Assembly: GCA_008330645.1 (NCBI GenBank)
Contig: VLTN01000003.1
Coordinates: forward strand, 868,001-932,000
Reading direction: 5' to 3'
From: Cafeteria roenbergensis
Taxonomy: Eukaryota > Sar > Bigyra > Bicosoecida > Cafeteriaceae
DNA length: 64,000 bases
Below the pieces are notes generated by a model. That model saw nothing but the letters and a program-made list of their open reading frames with translations, was not told the origin of the DNA and did no database searches. Below are positions 9,263 through 21,400 of the stretch, piece by piece (position 1 is the first letter of the stretch; each line of letters begins with the position of its first letter). The position numbers and the translations under genes are program-made.

Positions 9263-11983
9263 ATGGCAGAATCCGCAGTATGCTTCGGCATCATCGGGGG
9301 CTCCGGCCTCATGAAGAGCAAGCTGCCCATGTTCGCTGACATGCGTCGCGAAGAGGTGCACACCCCGTCGGGGTCGGTGCTGCTCCGCAAGGCCACGCTT
9401 CCCTCCGGCGCGACCCTGGTCTTCGTGCAGCGGCACAAGGCCTCGCCCAGCGAGTCCTACGCCCAGCCCAGCGACATCAACTTCGCGGCGATCGCGCAGG
9501 CGCTCCAGGCTGCGGTGAGCCAGCAAGGGCCGCGCGCGCGGCGACAGCGCAATCCGGGCCCGAAGCGCTTCGTTGGCTGAAGCGACCTCAGTCGGCACCT
9601 GCTCCCCGCTCGCCGAGGAGCGTGCGTCCGGTGTGAACTGCAGGCGCCCCGCAACCGATGCGTCCTGCGCGCTGTGTTGCGGAGCGCCGCTGCGCCCCCG
9701 CCCCCTGCCACGGTGCGACCAATCCGCGCGCGCGCCCGTCGCGTTCGCAACGTCGCAGGGCTGCCAATGCGTCGTCGGCGTGTACTCGGTCGGCTCCCTG
9801 ACCACCAGCATCCCGGTGGGCGCGTTTGTCGTGGCCGACGACTGGTTCTGCCCCCATGACGTGCGCCGCGTCAGCACGGGCTACTCCGCCCATTTCATGC
9901 CCACGGTCGACGAGGAGATGCGGGCCGCGCTCATCGCTTCGGTGAAGGAGGCCGGCATTACCCCCGTCGTGAGTGTGTTGCCTCGAGAGTGCTCCCTGCG
10001 CCCACCCGCCTTTTCGTCGCGTGTGCGCGCCCAAGCCGGGCCTCAAGTTTGTTGCTTGCCACCCAGTCCCCTCGACTGCCCTCGCACTGCCCACACCCCT
10101 CCTCGTGTCCCTTTGCGCAGACGGCAGGCACCTACGTCAATGCCAGCGGGCCCCGCTTCGAGACCAAGGCGGAGATCCGCTCGTTTGCGCTCTCCGGCCA
10201 GGTGCTCGGCATGACCGCGGCTCACGAGGCCACGGCCTGCGGCGAGCTCGGGCTCAAGTTCGGCATGCTCTGCGCCGTCGACAACATGTGCCACGGCATC
10301 GGTGCGCCCTTTGACCTGGACGCCTTCCACGCCGCCCAGGACGCCAACCGCGGCGCCCTGGAGCGCACCATCGCCAAGGCCCTCCCGGCCATCGAGGCCG
10401 TCGCCCGCCGTGCCGGCCCCGCAGTGGCGCCCGCCGACATGGACGAGAGCGTCACCCCCAAGGCCTCAACCTCCTCCTCTTCTTCCTCCTCCTCTTCCTC
10501 CTCCACTGCCGCCGCGTCCGCGGCGGAGCCCAGCGCCAAGACTGGCGCTGCTGCTGCTGCTGCTGCTGCCGCCACGGACGCTGTCGCCGCGGGAGGCAAG
10601 GCCGCCGCGGACATGGTCATCCACGCTCGCTGGATCGTTCCCGTTGAGCCCACGGACGTGGTGTACGAGCACCACGCCGTCGTTGTCCGCGACGGGCTCA
10701 TCCTCGCCATCATGCCCTCCCACGAGGCCACCGCCAGGTTCGAGGCCTCGACCGTGGTCCGCAAGCCGCACCACGCCATCATGCCCGGCTTCGTCAACGC
10801 TCACACCCACCTCGGCATGACCGCCCTTCGCGGCCTCGGCGACGACAAGCCCCTCTTCGAGTGGCTCACCACCGCCATCTGGCCCACAGAGGGCCGCCTC
10901 ATGTCCGCGGAGTACGTTCGCGCTGGCGTGCGCATCGGCCTCGCCGAGATGATCCGCGGAGGCACCACCTGTGTCAACGACATGTACTTCTTCCCGAACA
11001 TCCTCGCGGAGGAGCTCATCCGCTCCGGCATGCGCGGCTGCATCGGCCCCCCGATCATGGAGTTCCCCTCCGCCTGGGCCGGCGGCGCCGATGACTACCT
11101 CGCCAAGGCAGAGGAGGCCATCACGGCCTCGCGCGCGAAGGACCCCCTCCGCCTTCTCTCCCACTCCATCGCCCCACACGCCCCCTACACTGTCAAGGAC
11201 GCCACCTTCACCAAGTGCCTCGCCGCCGCCGAGCGCCTGGACGTGCGCCTGCACGTGCACCTGCACGAGACCAAGGCCGAGGTCGACGACTCCGTGCACG
11301 GCTCCGACACCCCGAACCGCCACCTCAGCGCCAACAAGTGCTCTCCCGTCACCAACCTCCTCCGCCTGGGCGTTCTTTCTTCGCGCACCATTGCCGTGCA
11401 CATGGCAAACCTCACCGACGAGCACATCGAGGAGGCCGCGGCCTCCGGCGCCCACGTCGTGCACTGCCCGCACTCCAACATGAAGCTGGCCTCTGGCTTC
11501 TGCCGCGTCCTCGACCTGCAAAAGGCCGGCGTCAACGTGGCCATCGGCACCGACTCGTGCGCCTCCAACAACAAGCTCGACATGATGGCAGAGATGCGCA
11601 CCACCGCCCTCCTCGCCAAGGTCGTGGCCTCGGACCCAACTGCCGTCGGGGCAACGACCGCCCTCCGCATGGCCACTCTCAACGGCGCCAAGGCCATCGG
11701 CCAGGAAGATCGCACCGGCTCCCTGGTGCCTGGCAAGAGCGCCGACTTTATCACCGTGGACATGTCCTCCATCGAGGCGCTGCCCATGTACGACGTGCAG
11801 TCCCACCTCGTGTACGTGTCCGACCGCAGCCACGTCACCGACGTCTGGGTTCACGGCCGCCGCCTCATGGCCGACCGGAAGCTCACCTCCATCGACTACG
11901 ACGCCGCCGTCGCCTCTGCGCACGCTTGGGCTGTGCGCGTCAAGCCCACTTGCGAGACCGAGGGCGACGACGAGGACGCCTGA
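9263..11983 (+). CDS. Fusion: methylthioinosine phosphorylase-like + MTA/SAH deaminase-like
   Basis: The predicted protein has 774 residues, joined from 9263-9514, 9759-9968 and 10121-11983 (introns of 244 and 152 nt, GT-AG, phase 0). Residues 1-245 form an MTAP/PNP-family phosphorylase domain with phosphate loop IIGGSG (10-15), QRH (56-58), YSVGSL, GPRFETKAE (164-172) and MTAAHE (185-190). The purine-contact region reads CAVDNMCHGI instead of the ATDYDCW of human MTAP. A Ser/Ala-rich linker covers about 265-317. Residues 318 to about 765 form an amidohydrolase of the MtaD/TRZ-ATZ type with HTH (382-384), HLHE (534-537), AVHMANL, VVHCPHSNMKL and GTDSCASNNKLDMMAEMR, so the metal ligands and catalytic Glu/Asp appear present. 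Inferred role: deaminate 5'-methylthioadenosine to methylthioinosine, then phosphorolyse it to hypoxanthine and methylthioribose-1-phosphate, in one polypeptide. Splice joins are supported by continuous homology to MTAP. Confidence 0.88.
10460..10600 (+). repeat. TCC/GCT triplet tracts coding for interdomain linker
   Basis: A TCC/TCT tract (about 10470-10506, encoding roughly 12 serines) and a GCT tract (about 10546-10570, poly-Ala) make the flexible linker between the phosphorylase and deaminase domains of the fusion enzyme. Confidence 0.8.
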
Positions 11984-12474
11984 GCTCCGCCATGCCCCTT
12001 GAGCCCCGTTGAGCCTCACACAGCTACTACCCTAGCGGCGTGTTGTGCTGCGCGCCGAGCGCGGCGCGGCGTCACTGCCTCCGCAGCGTGCTCGTGCTGT
12101 CTCGCTGGCCCGCCCCATCGCCTTGCAGCAACTACCCCCTGCGCACCGCCGCACCCGTTCCGACTTGCATTTTTTGGGTTGACTGAGTGTGGAGCGCGAC
12201 TGCAGGCGGCTCGTGTGGGCAATCCTGCTGCGAGTGCCAGTGCCAGGCCGCTGCTGTGGCGCTTTCATCGGCACAGCAGCCGCAGATCCACAGACCACCG
12301 CGATGCGCCCTGACACACAACAAGGAGCCCGGCACCCTGGAGCCGCGCCCCGCATCGCACCGCGATTGTCCTGCCCCGCAACGCACCAGGCGTGCGCGTC
12401 TGCTCACCCAGGCACCGGCGCTGCGCTCAGCCACGCCTCGCCGCCGAGGCGACTCCCCTCCACGACTGCCCAGC
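11984..12474. other. Convergent intergenic region
   Basis: These 491 bases lie between the fusion gene and the giant minus-strand gene. No domain-bearing frame, RNA gene or repeat was seen; probably two 3' UTRs. Confidence 0.45.
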
Positions 12475-15400
12475 TCATTCGCCACTGAGCAGTTTTTGCC
12501 GAGAGCCGACCACGGACAGCCCAGGCGGCGCCACCGACAGCGTGGACTTGATCGACCAGCCCGAAGTGCCGCCTAGGCCCTTGATCACCGAGCTCCCCTG
12601 GCCATCGCCCGACGCCCTCTGCGACACCCTGCTGGAAGTGCTGCGGACGCGCCGCCGCTGCCCGCGCGTGCTGCCGTCGGGGCCATGGGACCGGCCGTCA
12701 TGGGGCTGGGTGTCGGCCTGAAACGCGCGGCCGAGGTCCGCCACCAGCCCAAGCGCCGTCTCCCGAAGCGAAACATCGCTGGCACGTCCAGCAGTGTCGT
12801 CGTCGGCGGCGCCGCCGGCGGCGGCGGCGGCGCCGCTGCTGCGCATCGCGAACGTATCGCTGGATTCAGCGCCGCTTCCCAGCCTTGCCGCCCTGTCTGA
12901 GGGCCGCCTGCTCGCCATGCGAATCAGCGGCGTGGCGGGGACAGCCCCCGAAGCTGCCGCAGAGGGTTCGGCCTCGCCGCGCAGCGCCTCGGCGGGGCCA
13001 GCTCGCCCACCAGAAGCCGCGTCGCCCACCTGCAGATCCGCCACAGCGAAGCCGGCGTCTTCCCTGCGCGGATGCCGGTTGCGGCCTCTCTGGGCTGCGG
13101 CCGCCGGCCCTGCATCGCTCGGCGTGTTGGGGCGAGTGACGTCCCAAGCCGACGGCGGCCGTGATGCGGGGCGGCTCAGAGCGCTACTGGGGCGGGTCGG
13201 CACGGCTGCTCCGGCCGATGGCGGCGACTGCTGCGGGGGCGCAGCCAGGGGCTGAGGCGCCGTCTTGAGGCTGCCGCGACCAGCCTGCCGCCTCCCAGCG
13301 TCGATCGGCGCAGTGGGGGGAATGTCCCGGGCCCAGGACGGGACCTCTGGCTCGCTGTCCTGGAGCAAGGGCCGGGCGGGCCGCAGCCGCTCCAGCAGCA
13401 CGCTCTGCGTCGGTCTCGCCCGCCCTCCTGCGCGCGCGTGCAAGGTCTCGGCCTTGCTTGTCCCGGCGGACCGGGCGCTCGGAGCAACAGCGCGGCCCGA
13501 CGGCGCCAGGGTGAGGTCAGGCGGCTGCGCCGCGCTCAAGGCCTGGGGCGGTTGCGACTGCGCCACCCTCATGGCCGAGACTTGGACCGGTCCCCCGGCG
13601 CGCAGCCCGCCCTTGAAGGCCGAGAGAGGGCGCTCTGTCGCGCCCCGGGGCAGCGCCATGCCCACCGCGAGCGCCTGCTGCAGGGCGGCGCTGGAGTCGC
13701 GCCTGCCAGCCGACGCGTGGGCTGCCGACGCGTCGGCTGGCCGCCTCGCCCTGTCCCCGCCTGGCAGGCTGGCGCCGAAGACACCATGTTCCTGCCCCTC
13801 CTGCTGGCCGAGCACCGGCTGCTGGCGGTGTCTGGCAAGCCGCGGCCTGGCGTGCCTCGCGAGCTCCCGCCTGGACAGCCCGATGGCTTGCTCCTCTGCC
13901 CTAGAGAGGCCTGGCGGCCGGTACGCTCCCTGCCCCGCGGCAGAGGCCGTCCCCGAAGTGGCGGTCGTGCCAGCGCCCGCGACGCCAGGCCGCATGGGCG
14001 AGGCGGTGATGGAGTGCCTTCGCGCCTGGCTGGGAGCGGCGAGGCCAGCAGCCTCCTCCGGGACTGCCAAGCGTGGCCTCGGCGCGCGGGCGGCTGCCAT
14101 CGCGGCAAGAGAAGCGGCAAGGTCCGCCTCGCCCGGCGTCTGAGAGACCCCCTTCAGCGCCAGGAGCGGCGCAGACACCGCCGTGGCAGGGGAAGGCAGC
14201 GGGCGCGGCGGGCCGTGGTCTGAAGCTTCGCCATGCCCGCCCTCCGCCGCTCCCGCCTGCCCAGCGAAGGCAGGCAGCCCGTCTGCCTGCTCCCAGGGCG
14301 AGGTGCTTGCCTCCAGGAAGGCTGCCGTCGGGGAGAGCCTGGCGGGACCGGGGGTGCTGCTCGCGACCCAGTCGTCGAACCGGAGGCGCCGCTCGGCCTC
14401 GGCCTTGGCGCTCGTTGCCGTGGCAGCCGCCCACCACGGATCGAGCGAGCCGTCCCCGCCGGCGCCGCCGTTGCCTGCCGCAGAATGCGCCCGCGTGGCG
14501 GCGAGCAGCTCTGCGGCAACGCCGGGGCGCCGGCCCTTGGTGCGCGGGTGGGGCGCCCGTAGGATGGCCTCCGCGGCTGCGGCCGCAGCTGCGGCCTGCG
14601 AGCCCCCTGCCGCAGCAGCGTGCGCAATCGCTGCTCGAGCTCCCGCGGTCAGGCTGAGCGACGTGCCAGGGCGCGCGGGAGTCGGAGCCCCTGCTGCCTC
14701 AGCTGCCGCAGCCCCGACCGCGAACGCAATTGCGAGCTTGGACGTCAGCCCGCCATCCGCCGCGGCCGAGTGCGGGGCGAGGTGGGCCGCGCGCAGCAGC
14801 GACGGCGTCGTGGCCTTGAGGAGCACGGGCCAGTCGTCGTCGGCGTAGGCTGGCCGGAACGGGCGGAACGCCTCGTCCTCCAGAGCGCGCCATCGCTCCA
14901 TTTGCTCCCGCTCGAACAGCTCGCGGGCGGAGGAGTGGCGGTCCTCGGCCTCCAGCCCTGCTGTCTCGCGCGCCTGGTTGTTGAGCTCCTGGGTGATGCG
15001 CTGCAGCCGCTCGGCCCCGCGCGCAGCGGCCAGCGTGGCCGATTTCCGGTAGCGGCGCAGCCACTCTGCCCGGGCCGCCGCTTCAGCCTCGGCCGCCTTG
15101 CGCAGGCGCTCCTCCTCCGCCAGCTTCTGGCGCCGGGCAAGCTCCCGCGCCTTCGCGAGCGCCTCCTCCCGCGCCCGCCGCTCCTCGGCAGTGAGTCCGT
15201 CCGGGTCGGCGGCGCGCTCCGCCGCCTCGCGCCGGCGCTGCGCCTCCTCCTCGCGAATGCGGGCTTCCTCGGCGCGCTTGGCGGCAAGGTCTTCGTCGTC
15301 CAGCTCGTCCTCCTGAGCGCGACGGCGGGCGATGGCTTCGCCCCAGTCCCGCCGAGACTTGTTTCGTTCCTCTTCGGCAGCTGCCGCGGCTGCAGCACGG

Positions 15401-18400
15401 GCCTCGTCTGTCAGGTCCTGCGCCCCGGTTTGATGCCCGTCGCGAGGCGTGGCCTGGGCGCTGGCTGCAGGGGTGCCGCCCAGCGACCCGAGGGGCGACG
15501 CGGGGGAGCGTGTCCCGCTGCCGGGCGACGCGGCGCCGCTCATGCCCCCGAAGCGCAGCAGATCGCCCCCGTCACCGTCCTCGTCGTCGCCGTGGCCGTG
15601 ATCGCTGCGCTCGTCGTCGTCCTCCTCGTTTCTCGCCGGCTGCGGAGCAGGCGCCGCCTTCGGAGCCGCCTTTCCCTTCCTCTTCGTCTGCTTGCTGCCC
15701 CTGCCGCTGCCGGGCTTGCGGCTCGACCGCCCGCTCCCCTTGCTGCTCGGCATCGGCGAGGCGCGGCCTTGCGAGTCGGCGGGCCCCTGGGCAGCGGCCG
15801 ATGCCGGCTTGCTTCGCTTGCGCCTGCGCTCGGCCTTGGCGCGGCGCCGCTCCTCGCGCGCGGCGGCTCTGGCCGCCAACGCTGCGGGCAGCGCGCCTTC
15901 CATCGTGCGCGTCGTCGACTCGTCCACGGCAAAGAGGTCCACCCTGGACGCCCCGACGTCGCGCCGCACTGCCTCGCTTGCCGCGACGTCGTCGGGCATG
16001 GGGAAGGGCGCGTCTGCTTGCGACCCAGCGGCCTTCCACTGGTCGACGGCTACGACTCGCACGGACGTGGCGGCCGAGGCTGCTTCGCGCGGCGACAGCG
16101 CGCTGGCAATGGCCCACGCTGGCAGCGGCTCGGCGTGACCGGGCGGCGCAGCGGCCGGGTCCCCAGCCCCTGCGGCTCCGCGTGGGAGCTCGACCGCCGG
16201 CACAGGAGGGTGCAAGGCCGTGGTCTCGCCAAAGCCAGCGGGCCGCTTGGACGACCTGCTGCTTCCGGGCCGGCGCCTTCCGCCCGCGCGCCTCGCGCTC
16301 TGGCTCGAGTGGGTGTCCCGCCGCATGCTCTTGCCAAGCGGGCCGGCAGACGGCTTCGAGCCAGAGCTGCCTCCGGAAGCGCTGTCCGCGCCGGCGTTGC
16401 CCGGGACCGCGTCTGAGGAGAGCACGTCCAGCTCAAGGCTGTGCGTCACCCCTCCCCCGCCCCCCATGCCGCCCGCGGTGACCAGCGCCGGGTCGCCGGT
16501 GCGCGACCCGGGCGTTGAGACGGCCAGGCGTGCCCCTGCCGGGAGGAACTCTGCCGAGAGCCTGGCCTTGGCGGGGCGGGAGGCGGCCGGCTCTCCCTCG
16601 GTGCCCTCGGAGCCAGCGGGGCGGCCCGCGTCGCTGGCGCCTCCTTCTGCTCCTCCGTCTTGCGTCGCGGCCGCACCCTTTTCGTCGCCGGGAGAGCTGT
16701 CCGAGTCGCCGTCGTCGCTTGCTCCGCCGTCAAGCTCGACCGAGAACTCTGCGGCGCCCTTCCACCCGCGGCACCACCGCAAGGCCTGCGCGGCCCGGCG
16801 CCTCAAGAACCGGGCGCGCACCTGCTGGGCCCCCACGCTCTGGTACCACCGGCGGAACGCAACCCAGCGGCGCCAGGCCACGTGCGCCGCCCTCTCAAAG
16901 TCGTCGTGCACCCTGTCGTCATCCTCGACCTGCGCCTGGGAGAGGGACGTGGTGGTCGCGCCCGCGCGCTGCTGCATGTACTGCCGCATCTCTTGCGCCG
17001 CGCCCTTGACCGTGACGAGCCCGGCAGCCACTCGCAGCAGGGGGTCCTCCCACCGCCGCTCCCAGCCCTCCAGGTCGCCCAGCAGGCGCGCCAGGCGGTT
17101 TGAGGTCCCGCCCACTGGCAGGGCGGTGGCGGAAGAGGCCCCAAGCTTGTCGGCTTCGGCAGCCGGGGCCGCAGCGTCGCCGTCGTCCGCCGCCGTGCTC
17201 TTGCCGTCCATGGCAGCCAGGGCGGCCTCGGCCACTCGTCTGACCGCGACGTCGGCCGCGGCTGCAAAGAGCTCGCGGCTCAGGAACGCCGCCCGAGCCG
17301 TGGCACCGTCGCCACTGGGGGTTGCATACCACTGCACGAAGGCGTCGAGCCGCCGGGAGGCCGCGGCGTGGCCTTCCGACGCCTGGCTGAACTTGCCTGC
17401 CGCGGCCACATCCGCCTCCGTCAGAGCCCCGTCGCCTCCAATGTCGGCCGAGCCAGGCGGAGCGCCCGCTGCCCTGCCTCCAGCGCGGCGCATCCACCTG
17501 GCGTCCTCGGGGCACGGCACGGAGATTCCGGCCGCCACGGCGGCGTCCCTGACGCGCCTGTCGAGCGCCGCAGCGGAGGCCTCAACCAGCTGCAGCGCGT
17601 TCGCCTGCTTCGCCCAGCTGACCCCCTCGTAGTGGGCGCGCAACGCCCCCTCGCCCGCCTTGGCCCTGTCTCGCCTCCAGAGCCGCACCTTGACCAGGAA
17701 GGACTGCATGACCCGGTTCGCCGCCTCGTTGCGCCGCCGGACAAAGTGCGCCGACTTGAGGGCCTTGTTCTCCTTCATGAAGCCGCGCAGAGCGCGCGTG
17801 CGGGACGAGCGGGTGACTGCGCCTCGCAGGGCCGCCGCGTCCTCTCTGCGGCTCAGAACCTCGGGCTTGACCAGCCGGTGGTCCGACTGCGACTCGAAGA
17901 GGCCGTGGCCGCTGCTGGACGGGTCGTCGAAGCGAGGGTGCGGGATGGAGGGGGCGGACATGCGGTGCAGCGCGCTGGAGCCCTCGCCGGGCCACCGCGT
18001 CGAGGAGGACCCGCCCATCGGCTCGAGCCGATCGCGCCGCTCTGCAGAATCGGCGTCGTCGTCCTCGTCGCTGTTGGACAGCGCAGCGTCGGTGGCCTGC
18101 GAGCCGGGAGTGAGGAACTGAACGGACGGCAGGCTCAGGAGTCCGTCGGGGCTCATCGCGCCCGCTCTGGAGCCGGGGGAGAGAACCGACGTGCCCGCGA
18201 GCACGGGCGTCCCTCTGGCCGCCCAGGGGCCCTTCGAGGACGCGACCGACATGCGGCGGTCCGGGGGGTCGTCGCCGTCCAAGGGTTCTTCACTGGGGTA
18301 CTCTCGGGCGTCAGTGGCATCGTAGCCTTGGGACGGAGGGGTGCTGGGCGCCTGGGTCATGTCTCGCCGGGCATCCGAGGCGGCAGAGCCAATCCCACGG

Positions 18401-21400
18401 TGTGAGACCTCCGACGCACTCTCGCCGGCCGACACCGCGCCTGGGCGCCGGTTGTGCCACTCGCCCATGCTGCCTCGCGACGTCCCCGGGCTGGGCGTGC
18501 GGTCGACGCGTTCCCGCATGCCGGGCGGGGAAGAGGCGCCTCCCGCTGCGTCTCTAGCCGACGCTGGGGACGGCGGGCGGGGCGGCGGGCGCACCTCTGC
18601 CGAGGGCGATGGCGCGCCGCCAGCGACGGGCGCTTCGGGGCCCCGCCCGTCGGTCTCGTCGCTGGCGCCGTCCTCGTCGTCCTCGCTCGCGGCTGCCTCG
18701 GCAAGACAGCGCCCCAGGAACGGCCTGCGCACGTCATGCGCTTCGTCCAGGAACCTGACGAAGCCCGCGAGCGCCTCTGCGAGGTCGTCGGCCTCAGCGG
18801 AGCCAGGGGGGGCCGCAAGCAAGGCCTCCAGCTCAGCGAGGGTGGGAATGCTCTGCCCGGCCTCCTCGGCGCCCCTCCTGACCTCTGCGTCTTCCAGGGC
18901 TTCGGCGGCCAGGTCGGCGCGCGTTGCGAGATCGCACTGCTTCCAGAAGGCGTCGGCGACGCCGGCGTCCTGCAGCGACGCTGCCTCGGCCTCGCGGCTG
19001 AACCGGCTGCGCGCCTGCACGGCGTCAGGCAGGCGGCTGAAGTACCAAGCCGCAAAGGGCAGCACGATTGCCCGCGCAATGCGGCTCGGTGCCGTGATCA
19101 GCATGGGGCGCGGCACGACGAGCTCTCGTGCCAACGCCGCCCGCTTGACCGCCGCGTTCTGCACGCAGGCCGCCAGCTCGAGCGCGCAATCGGGGTCGTC
19201 GAGGAACGCGAGGGCCTCCGCGTCGCTCAGGAGCGCAGGCTCCGCATCTTCCGGTTGGCGAGGGGCCTTCCGACGCACGTCAGCCGCGTCGCCGGCAGGC
19301 GAGGCCTCGGCCGAAGCGGCGTCCTTGGCCCACGCGTCCGTGTCGACCTCCACGACGAGCCCGTCGCTGGCCATGACGACGGCGTTCCCGCGGCTGCGAG
19401 CCCGCAGGCAGCACAGCATCAGGGGCACCGGCCCGTCCACCGCAGCCTCGATCACCGAGCAGCGGAGCAGCATGCGCCCCAGCGCGGCCTGTCCCTGGCC
19501 CCTCGCCTGCAGGGCCGCCCGGCGCAGCGCCGCGCGGGTGGCGTCGGCGCCGTGCTTTGCCGCGGCGCTCAGCTGCGACAGCAAGGCCTCCTCCTCGGGT
19601 GAGAGGTTGGGCCTGGCGAGGCCGACGCCCACCATGCCGCCCGCGTGCGCCGTGCCCACCGAGCGGCCCAGGGGTGCCACCAGCGTGGCCTGTGGACTTG
19701 CCAGCGGCCCGTTGCGGAGCACAGCCGCCCTCGCAGCCGCGCGCCTAGCCTTGGCCTCTGCCGCCAGCTCTGCCGCGGACTTGCGCGCCCCCACGCGGAG
19801 GGCGTCGAGCCCCGGGGCCAGGGCAAGGCGCAGGGTGGACGCCCGGCTAGGGCCGCGGTCGAAAGGTGCCGATCCCGTGGCGCCGCCGGGCGGCAGCGAG
19901 TCTGCGGTCCGCCGGCCGGGGGCGGGCCCCGCTGTGGCTGCCATGCGCGCGTTGGGGGCGGCGAGCCGCGTCGACGGGTCGGACAGCCCCAGGTCCGCCG
20001 CGAGGCCGGGGTGCTGGAACGGGCGCGCCGTGGCCGCTCGCCTGGCCGCATCGGCTGCCGCCACCCCGCCCCCGCGCCTCGCACCCTTGGATCGGGCACG
20101 GTCCCGCCCCGAAGCGGCGGTCGCTGCGCTGAAGGCGACAGTGCGCCGCCCCGCCCCCACAGGCGACTGCGCTGGGCCGAGCCTGCGAGCGGGCTTTGCC
20201 GACACGGGCGAAAACGGCACCGGCGAGCCGCTAACGCTGGGCATGGTCGACCTGGGAGTGCCCACTGGCGATGCCGGGGGCCGAGCGGAGGCTGCCGGCG
20301 CAAGGCTGCCCAGCGCGGATGGCCGCCGCCGCCCGGCGGCAGGCTCGCCTGGCTGACGCTGCAGACCCGCCGCCCTGCCCGGCGACCCCGCAGAGGACGG
20401 GCCGAATCCCGGACGGGCGCCGGAGCTCGAGAGGACCGTCGGTGACCCGGACCCGGGCGCCTCGACCACGAGCGGCGCGCCTGGGCGCCGTGTGGAGTGG
20501 TTCAGCACGAGGCGGCCGCTGGCGCCACCTGCAGCGCCCATGCTCGCAGTGGCTGCTGCCGCGACGGGCCTGCCGGCCCCGGAAGGGGGGGCACCGCCGC
20601 GCCCGCTTGCGCCAGCGGCGGGCGCGCGGCCACCGGACGTCGCCCCTGCGGCACTGGCCCCGCTGCTGGCGACTGTCCGCCCAGTCCTCTGCGCGAGTGA
20701 GGACGCGGCGGCGCGCAGCGGCGTGGTGGCGGCCAGCGACCCAGCATCCCTCCTGCGGCCCTGGAGCCCCCCGCTGCGGGACCGCGAGAGGCCTGCGCCG
20801 GCGGCAGCGCCCGCGGGCCAGGACCCGTCGCCCCACGCCTGCGTGGGGTCGGTCGCAGGCCTCCGTGCCTGGGACGCGGCGCCGTCGTGCGCGGACTGCG
20901 GCAGGCCGGGAAGCGAGCTGGAGAGAGAGAGCACTGCAGAGGCAGCCTTGCCGCCGTGCACGACCCGCCGGCGGGAGCGCGACCGCTGGACGGAGGCAGC
21001 GTCCACTGCCGCGGTCATCGCGGCGTCGCCCTTCTCTTGCGCCCTGGACGCGGCCGCAGCCGCGGCGCGGAATCGCTCCACCTCCTCGTCCAGCCGCTGC
21101 GGAGCGCCAAGCTCCAGCGCCATCCCCGGGTCCAGCAGCGCTGACCTGAGCTGCACCCCTGCCCCTGGAGCGAGCGCTTCCTTGGTCTCAGAGGGGGGGC
21201 TTGCAGCTTTCCGCCTCCTCGGCAACGTCGACGCGCTGTCGGTTGCGCGCGGTTTCGCCGGCAGCAGGTCGGCCCCTGCAGAGGCAGCCCTGCTAGCGCC
21301 TCCCGACGACGCGGACGGCCCGATTCCGGGCTTGCTAGCCGCCTCCATGGCGGTCGCTGCGCCGGGCGGCAGCGGGAGCTCCGGCAGCAGCGCCTGGCCG

